This document shows, in pieces, positions 7,201-10,546 of a stretch of DNA of 10,546 nt. Under the pieces are notes generated by a model. It was not told the origin of the DNA and did no database searches. It was given only the letters and a program-made list of their open reading frames with translations. The position numbers were made by a program, and so were the translations under genes. The stretch is from positions 1 to 10,546 of the forward strand of contig CAIRMS010000172.1 in NCBI GenBank assembly GCA_903879765.1, read 5' to 3'. The stretch is from an uncultured Flavobacteriales bacterium. Its GTDB lineage: Bacteria > Bacteroidota > Bacteroidia > Flavobacteriales_D > Crocinitomicaceae. Every line of letters starts with the position of its first letter. The stretch's first letter is position 1.

Positions 7201-8207
7201 GCCAAAGTACTGCAACAGCATCCATATCGAATTTAAATCAACTAAACCTATCTCATACCGTTTACAATCTTACATGCTTTGGTGGTTCAAATGGAATAGC
7301 TGTTGTAGAAGCAACGAACGGCACCGGTCCATATAGTTATGTTTGGTCCCCAATTGGAGGGACAAATTCTATTGCTAGTAACTTGCCGGCAGGTACGTTT
7401 TCGGTTCAAGTAAGCGATAGTTTGGGCTGTACAGATTCGATGCAAGTGAACATAACATCACCTCCTCAAATCGTCATTTCAGAAACAATCATTCCATCAT
7501 CATGCACTGGAAATAACGGTGGGGTTGCAGCATACGCTTCAGGTGGGACAGCGCCATATACGTATTATTGGTCTCCTAGTGGGCAAAGTGGTACTAGCGT
7601 AGGTAGTTTAGCCGCTGGTGCAATAGTAAGTTTAAACGTGATTGATAGTTATGATTGTATGGTTTCAGAAACCTATGAAATTCCAGGATACGGAGAAATT
7701 AATGTCATTGCCACTCCGAGTTCAATAACTATTTTAGAGGGCGAAACAATTGAAATCAATGCCAGTGGTGCTTTATCATATGTATGGAGTCCGCCGGATG
7801 GATTAGCATGTGCAACCTGCCCGACGACAACTGCTTCTCCAACCGCAACAACCTTGTACACCGTAACGGGTACAAGTGCAATAGGGTGTTTTGGCGAAGC
7901 GCAAGTACAAATTTACGTCACAGAAGTTTGTGGAGAAATTTACATTCCAACAATCTTGTCACCTTCAAGTTCTAACAACGAAAACAAACAAGCATGTGTT
8001 TATGGAAATTGCATTGCAGAATTAGACTACGCTATTTATGATCGTTGGGGACAATGCGTATTTGAAACGAAAGATCAAAATGCCTGTTGGGATGGAAAAT
8101 ACAAAGGCAAAGAAATGAATGCGGGTGTTTTCACCTACAAGTTAACCATCAAACTACAAAACGGCGAATTTGTCATTCGTTCTGGAAACATAACTTTATT
8201 GAAATAA
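4251..8207 (+). CDS. Giant T9SS type B surface protein with SprB repeats and CHU_C sorting domain (paralog 2)
   Basis: This 1318-residue protein is homologous to the product of 252-4106 along its whole length. A signal peptide covers residues 1-20 (MKRTLLIIWSVFVF, cleavage near FGQ-A). The ENKGQF N-terminal domain follows, then a beta-propeller-like region with GNVYIICG, SGICALAADE and SGIAIDECGNIFVG segments. Next come a Cys-rich CC stretch with GGTWYGPGV, five SprB repeats (leading cysteines at 783, 859, 934, 1009 and 1085), a PKD-like domain at about 1148-1224, and the CHU_C domain at 1227-1318. Compared with paralog 1 it has one extra SprB repeat, lacks a Cys-rich insert of about 37 residues after GPYSW, and carries a charged EEKEKEKK stretch near residue 100. 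It is predicted to be exported by Sec and then T9SS. The stop lies 3 bp before porP, so the two are likely co-transcribed and perhaps translationally coupled. The specific ligand is unknown. Confidence 0.9.
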   Translation: MKRTLLIIWSVFVFHSIFGQALSTSGWKHEVKRANVFIENKGQFNQYASKETGEIYFGVDWGKAKILFGKTGIRYYFLEVHNKEDEHEEMTASFEEKEKEKKAGFQDGPNGRTIYRQDDVSLRFNNANEDVSINGLKANSDYHNYSVAIGDSTCEGYSFAKGFQELSYENIYPHIDLKFSFHPEQGLKYMFIVHPGGDPALIEFAFNKDIQSIDNEVHIPTLFGDLIDHKPYSYQGDFENEITSSFSIKKNSVRFNVGSYRKTEDLVIDPWIQIPVIIFSNWYWTVWECDRDDAGNVYIICGDSPMQLQKYSSSGTLLWTYNTPFDYNNSWLGTLAVNRQGISYVTSGSQAKMQKISATGTLINSKLSYALPTKEFWSIAFNCTQDQLIVGGAMLSGPLNGSATLPNGAIFNINPSSLNITSTQIVTTQPVGSTNECDWDEIRSITSSQGGKYYFLTHDTMGYVKSISPNCGPGNTIKMDHDISYDYKMDDYREEKSGICALAADENYLYFNRGDRIEKRDLQNCSLVAFSSLIGGSQITLSSPYCDEYISNSGIAIDECGNIFVGAFTGVIKYNQALVQTGFYSTTFPVFDVAVSTNGNIIAAGSDYIRSIIGGACSPYFPSCCSATICQPEELCITDDPVTLFTETTGGTWYGPGVNAAGIFSPFIAGVGVHTLVYTLPCGVDSIQVTVNPCNVLEVCMDSIGQLNVYGGVGPYSWEYSLSSTFVNFGSGSVIVPPISATQLQVSDGSGIIYPFTISNLAPCFPNVCDSFISTSTITNISCFGQTDGSFSVGNSSGTPPYSYTSVPSLGFGSSFNQLSAGTYVVTVVDMNLCSNTLNIPIVEPPVLTISSIANNTICGTASGSVSTTILGGSIPYSYFWTPGNYTTQNVTNLPIGVYHVSVSDANNCLITDSVSINNISEPTVSTSSSNTLCGGATGIVSANATGGSGPYSYLWTPGNFTTENVVGLPEGTYNVIVHDFNHCQSTATASISNLNQLNLSHTVYNLTCFGGSNGIAVVEATNGTGPYSYVWSPIGGTNSIASNLPAGTFSVQVSDSLGCTDSMQVNITSPPQIVISETIIPSSCTGNNGGVAAYASGGTAPYTYYWSPSGQSGTSVGSLAAGAIVSLNVIDSYDCMVSETYEIPGYGEINVIATPSSITILEGETIEINASGALSYVWSPPDGLACATCPTTTASPTATTLYTVTGTSAIGCFGEAQVQIYVTEVCGEIYIPTILSPSSSNNENKQACVYGNCIAELDYAIYDRWGQCVFETKDQNACWDGKYKGKEMNAGVFTYKLTIKLQNGEFVIRSGNITLLK
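6582..7685 (+). repeat. Array of five SprB repeats (within paralog 2)
   Basis: Five coding repeats of 75-76 codons have leading cysteines at residues 783, 859, 934, 1009 and 1085. Repeats 2 and 3 are close to each other: both carry CG, a PYSY-x-WTPGN block, then TT-x-NV, L-P-x-G-x-Y and a D-x-N-x-C turn. This array has one repeat more than paralog 1, and the extra unit falls at repeats 2-3. Confidence 0.82.
8001..8050 (+). repeat. 50-bp segment identical to 3900-3949
   Basis: This is the second copy of the exact direct repeat in the CHU_C coding region. It encodes the YGNC...YAIYDRWG part of the sorting domain. The preceding codons differ at third positions (TGC GTG in paralog 1, TGT GTT here), so the boundary of perfect identity is sharp on that side. 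Confidence 0.88.
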
Positions 8208-8210
8208 GCT

Positions 8211-9212
8211 ATGAAAAAAATACAACTGATTTTCTTGTTTGGCCTCATTTCTTTTGGTTTAAAGGCACAAGATTTACATTTTTCACAAGTGGATCAAGTT
8301 CCGATGATGCTCAATCCGGCTTTAACAGGCAGTGAAGGACCCATTCACGCGAGTTTGAATTACCGCAATCAATGGAAAAGTGTCGCAAGTCCCTTTCAAA
8401 CAATGGCCGCTGGCTTTGATGCACGTTTGCAAAAAGCACGTCGAAATACAAGTGGATTCTTTGCCCTAGGATTACAAGTCTACAATGATCAAACTGGTGA
8501 TTTATCGATCCGCACCGCGCAAGTTTCCTTGAATGGCGCTTATCACTTAACGCTCAATCGCAACTCAACACTTGGACTCGGAATCTATGCTGGATTAGGT
8601 CAACGAAGTATCGATGGAAATAATGGAAGGTGGGGAAATCAATACAATGGATTAGCATATGACCCAAGCATCATCAGTGGCGAAACACTAGCGAATGCAC
8701 AATTTTCTTTCAAAGATGCAGGAACGGGAATGGTGTATCGATTCAGAAGAAATAATGGTGGAAGTCAATCATGGATGGTTCATAGTCTGACGGGTGGTTT
8801 TGGGGTGTTTCATGTAAATCGTCCGAGTTATTCCTTTTTAGCCAATGAGAAAGAACGTTTGTACATGCGGTCAACGCTGTATGGAAGCGCTGAAATTTCA
8901 ATGAAAAACGCGAAAACGGCACTTGTTCCGGTCCTCTTTTACCAACAACAAAAAAGTGCACGTGAATTCTTATATGGTGCATCCTATCGCTATTACCTGC
9001 AAGGAAGTTTATCCGGTAAAACAGCAAAAACCAATTATGTGTCCATCGGATTATTTAATCGCTGGAAAGACGCCATGATCGCCAAAGTTGGATTTCAACT
9101 TGACCAATACCAGTTCAATCTTTCCTATGATTTCACCATTTCAGATTTGTCTGACATCGCAAAAACACAAGGTGCATTTGAACTTTCATTCAGCTACTTA
9201 TTCGGTAAATAA
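8211..9212 (+). CDS. PorP/SprF-family type IX secretion accessory outer-membrane protein
   Basis: This 333-residue protein has a signal peptide at residues 1-19 (MKKIQLIFLF core, cleavage near KAQ-D). The family hallmark follows at once: FSQ at 24-26 and LNPALTG at 34-40. The rest alternates in a beta-strand-like pattern with Gly and aromatic residues (LGLGIYAGLGQRS, GGFGVFHVNRPSYSF, FLYGASYRYYLQG), and the C-terminus is strand-like (ELSFSYLFGK). About 300-340 residues is normal for PorP/SprF proteins, which are predicted outer-membrane barrels. In Flavobacterium johnsoniae, SprF is needed for secretion of the CHU_C-bearing adhesin SprB, and such genes often sit next to their substrate gene. 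Here the ATG lies 3 bp after the stop of paralog 2, making that protein the likely cognate substrate. The family is well supported. I leave the symbol blank because orthology to porP or sprF specifically is not shown. Confidence 0.9.
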   Translation: MKKIQLIFLFGLISFGLKAQDLHFSQVDQVPMMLNPALTGSEGPIHASLNYRNQWKSVASPFQTMAAGFDARLQKARRNTSGFFALGLQVYNDQTGDLSIRTAQVSLNGAYHLTLNRNSTLGLGIYAGLGQRSIDGNNGRWGNQYNGLAYDPSIISGETLANAQFSFKDAGTGMVYRFRRNNGGSQSWMVHSLTGGFGVFHVNRPSYSFLANEKERLYMRSTLYGSAEISMKNAKTALVPVLFYQQQKSAREFLYGASYRYYLQGSLSGKTAKTNYVSIGLFNRWKDAMIAKVGFQLDQYQFNLSYDFTISDLSDIAKTQGAFELSFSYLFGK

Positions 9213-9216
9213 ACCC

Positions 9217-9663
9217 ATGTTAAAATCCACTGTCCACCAAGCCCTGACCGATGTACTTGTACAGAAGCACGAAGAGTTAAATGCCATCCGTTTAGAAGCA
9301 TCTGACGGTAAATCAAACGATGCAAAAAGTTCAGCGGGAGACAAACATGAAGTTGGTGTTGCCATGGTTCAATTGGAACAAGAAAAACTTGGGAAACAAA
9401 TCCAGATCATCGAAGAACAACTCACTTTATTGTCTCGAATCGATTCCTCAAAAAAACACCTGAAAGTTAGTTTAGGTTCTTTGGTTCATTGTGAAAAGCA
9501 ATGGTATTATTTTTCGATTGGACATGGCCTTTTACATGTCGAAGATCAAGCGGTGTTTTGTTTGAATCCACAAGCGCCGTTAGGAACAGCACTGCTCGGT
9601 AAGTCTGCGAAGGACGAGGTCAGCTTTCAAGGAAGAAAAATGGTCATTCAATCCATATTTTAG
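9217..9663 (+). CDS. Small GreA/GreB-like elongation-factor family protein
   Basis: This 148-residue cytoplasmic protein starts at the ATG 4 nt after the porP stop. The frame is open further upstream, but that would overlap porP heavily. Residues 1-78 look like an antiparallel coiled coil: an amphipathic helix, a polar turn (SNDAKSSAGDKHEVG, 33-47), then an E/Q/K-rich helix. Residues about 84-148 resemble the GreA/GreB C-terminal FKBP-like domain, with GSLV, YYFSIGHG and the diagnostic PLGTALLGK (121-129), then KDEV and a closing I-x-S-I. Gre factors bind the RNA polymerase secondary channel and stimulate transcript cleavage. This short Bacteroidota group has no proven role that I can cite and is sometimes annotated as 3-oxoacyl-ACP synthase, which nothing in this sequence supports. 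It is probably in an operon with porP by spacing alone; a functional link is not evident. Confidence 0.75.
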   Translation: MLKSTVHQALTDVLVQKHEELNAIRLEASDGKSNDAKSSAGDKHEVGVAMVQLEQEKLGKQIQIIEEQLTLLSRIDSSKKHLKVSLGSLVHCEKQWYYFSIGHGLLHVEDQAVFCLNPQAPLGTALLGKSAKDEVSFQGRKMVIQSIF

Positions 9664-9665
9664 GC

Positions 9666-9673
9666 TAATTTTG
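9666..9673 (+). promoter_or_regulatory. Bacteroidota -7 box just ahead of the flavoprotein gene
   Basis: TAATTTTG matches TAnnTTTG perfectly and sits 8 nt before the ATG at 9682, directly after the stop of the Gre-like gene. Transcription starting a few bases downstream would leave almost no 5' leader. A -33 TTG is not evident at the expected position. It suggests the flavoprotein has its own promoter besides any readthrough. Confidence 0.42.
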
Positions 9674-9681
9674 CCCATCAT

Positions 9682-10546
9682 ATGTCGAAACATCACATCA
9701 TCATTATTGGCGGAGGAGCTGCGGGATTTTTTGCTGCGTTAAGCGCGAAAAAACACCATCCACACGCGCAGGTCAGCATCTTGGAAAAGTCATCAAAACT
9801 ACTGTCGAAAGTAAAGATTTCAGGAGGTGGCCGTTGTAATGTCACACATGCCTGTTTCGACAATAAACAGTTGGCGGGCTATTATCCTAGAGGAGAAAAC
9901 TACCTGAAAAAAGCCTTCGATCAATTCAATGTGCAGTCCACCATTGATTGGTTTGCCGAACGTGGGATTCCCATGAAAACCTATACGGATGGTTGTTTAT
10001 TCCCAGAAAGCAATGATTCACAGACGATCATCGATTGTTTTTTATCCGAAGCGAATAAACGTGGGATTCATATTTTACTGAACCAAGGCATCAAGCGAAT
10101 TGAAGCTGTCAAAAATGGATTTAAACTACACGCCGATCAGAAGGTATTCGATGCTACGCGTGTTATTGTAACCACTGGTGGACAGCCGAAACGCGGTAAT
10201 TTCGATTGGTTGGAACAACTTGGTCACGACATCATTGAGCCACTTCCCTCCTTGTTTACCTTCAACATGCCCGAGAATCCGGTACGTGAATTAATGGGAA
10301 CAGTGGTGGAAAAAGCAAGCGTGAGAGTCGAGGGAACAAAACTCCTCGGACAAGGTCCCTTGCTAATCACACACTGGGGAATGAGTGGTCCGGCAGTGCT
10401 TTTGCTTTCCGCATGGGGTGCGCGCATTTTAGCTGAAAAAAACTATCATTTTCATGTGTTAGTGAATTGGTTACACGAAATGAAGGAAGCAGATTTGCGT
10501 CAAAAAATTGAGTTGACCGCTCATTTGCACGGCGCCAAAAAAGCAC
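9682..10546 (+). CDS. BaiN/HI0933-family FAD-dependent flavoprotein (partial, 3' end outside window)
   Basis: The first 288 codons are visible and the frame is still open at the window edge. An FAD-binding Rossmann motif GGGAAG lies at residues 10-15 after a hydrophobic strand (HHIIII), and an acidic E35 ends the second strand and would contact the FAD ribose. The family signature SGGGRCNVTH is at 47-56. Other hallmarks are DGCLFPES (103-110), TTGG (164-167), GHDIIEPLPSL (181-191) and GPLLITHWGMSGPAVLLLS (225-243). Members are about 400-420 residues, so roughly a quarter is missing. The group is annotated as NAD(P)/FAD-dependent oxidoreductase, HI0933-like or BaiN/RdsA. BaiN was linked to bile-acid reduction in clostridia, but most members, including this one, have no known substrate. 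The ATG is 18 nt after the preceding stop, with a good -7 box between. Confidence 0.88.
   Translation, partial: MSKHHIIIIGGGAAGFFAALSAKKHHPHAQVSILEKSSKLLSKVKISGGGRCNVTHACFDNKQLAGYYPRGENYLKKAFDQFNVQSTIDWFAERGIPMKTYTDGCLFPESNDSQTIIDCFLSEANKRGIHILLNQGIKRIEAVKNGFKLHADQKVFDATRVIVTTGGQPKRGNFDWLEQLGHDIIEPLPSLFTFNMPENPVRELMGTVVEKASVRVEGTKLLGQGPLLITHWGMSGPAVLLLSAWGARILAEKNYHFHVLVNWLHEMKEADLRQKIELTAHLHGAKKA

Noticed and set aside
8087..8335. Plus-strand open frame spanning the paralog 2-porP junction
   Set aside because: It is a shadow frame across two well-supported genes with no recognisable protein features.
9088..9216. Longer N-terminus for the Gre-like gene starting inside porP
   Set aside because: It would overlap porP by more than 120 bp out of frame. 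The ATG at 9217, just after the porP stop, starts the coiled coil and fits the family length.

Overview
The window looks like chromosomal DNA from a Bacteroidota bacterium, probably of the Flavobacteriales and possibly a Crocinitomicaceae/Fluviicola-like lineage. The lineage below phylum is inference. The evidence is two giant secreted proteins ending in the CHU_C/gliding-motility C-terminal sorting domain of the type IX secretion system (T9SS), a PorP/SprF-family outer-membrane protein, TAnnTTTG-type promoter motifs, and no Shine-Dalgarno sequences.

Layout. Positions 1-85, minus strand, hold the first 28 codons of what looks like isoleucyl-tRNA synthetase. A divergent intergenic region (86-251) follows. 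Plus strand 252-4106 encodes a 1284-residue T9SS type B surface protein. A 144-bp gap (4107-4250) contains a 43-codon ORF that looks like the decayed start of a porP/sprF gene. Plus strand 4251-8207 encodes a 1318-residue paralog of the first giant protein. It is followed 3 bp later by porP/sprF (8211-9212), and 4 bp after that by a small GreA/GreB-like protein (9217-9663). The window ends inside a BaiN/HI0933-type flavoprotein (9682-10546, open at the 3' end).

How the genes fit together. Both giant proteins have the same order: signal peptide, ENKGQ N-terminal domain, beta-propeller-like repeats, Cys-rich and Ig-like segments, a SprB repeat array, a PKD-like domain, and a CHU_C sorting domain. 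They are predicted to cross the inner membrane by Sec and the outer membrane by T9SS. The adjacent PorP/SprF-like protein is the likely accessory factor for that class of substrate.

The main observation is that the locus appears to be a tandem duplication of a whole unit: leader/promoter, giant adhesin, and porP. The first copy has lost nearly all of its porP. The stop-to-ATG junction and a signal-peptide-coding stub remain, and the leader ahead of the second adhesin still aligns with the leader ahead of the first at identical spacing. Since then the paralogs have diverged by SprB repeat number (four versus five) and by a Cys-rich insert in the first copy, while a 50-bp stretch in the sorting domain stays identical.
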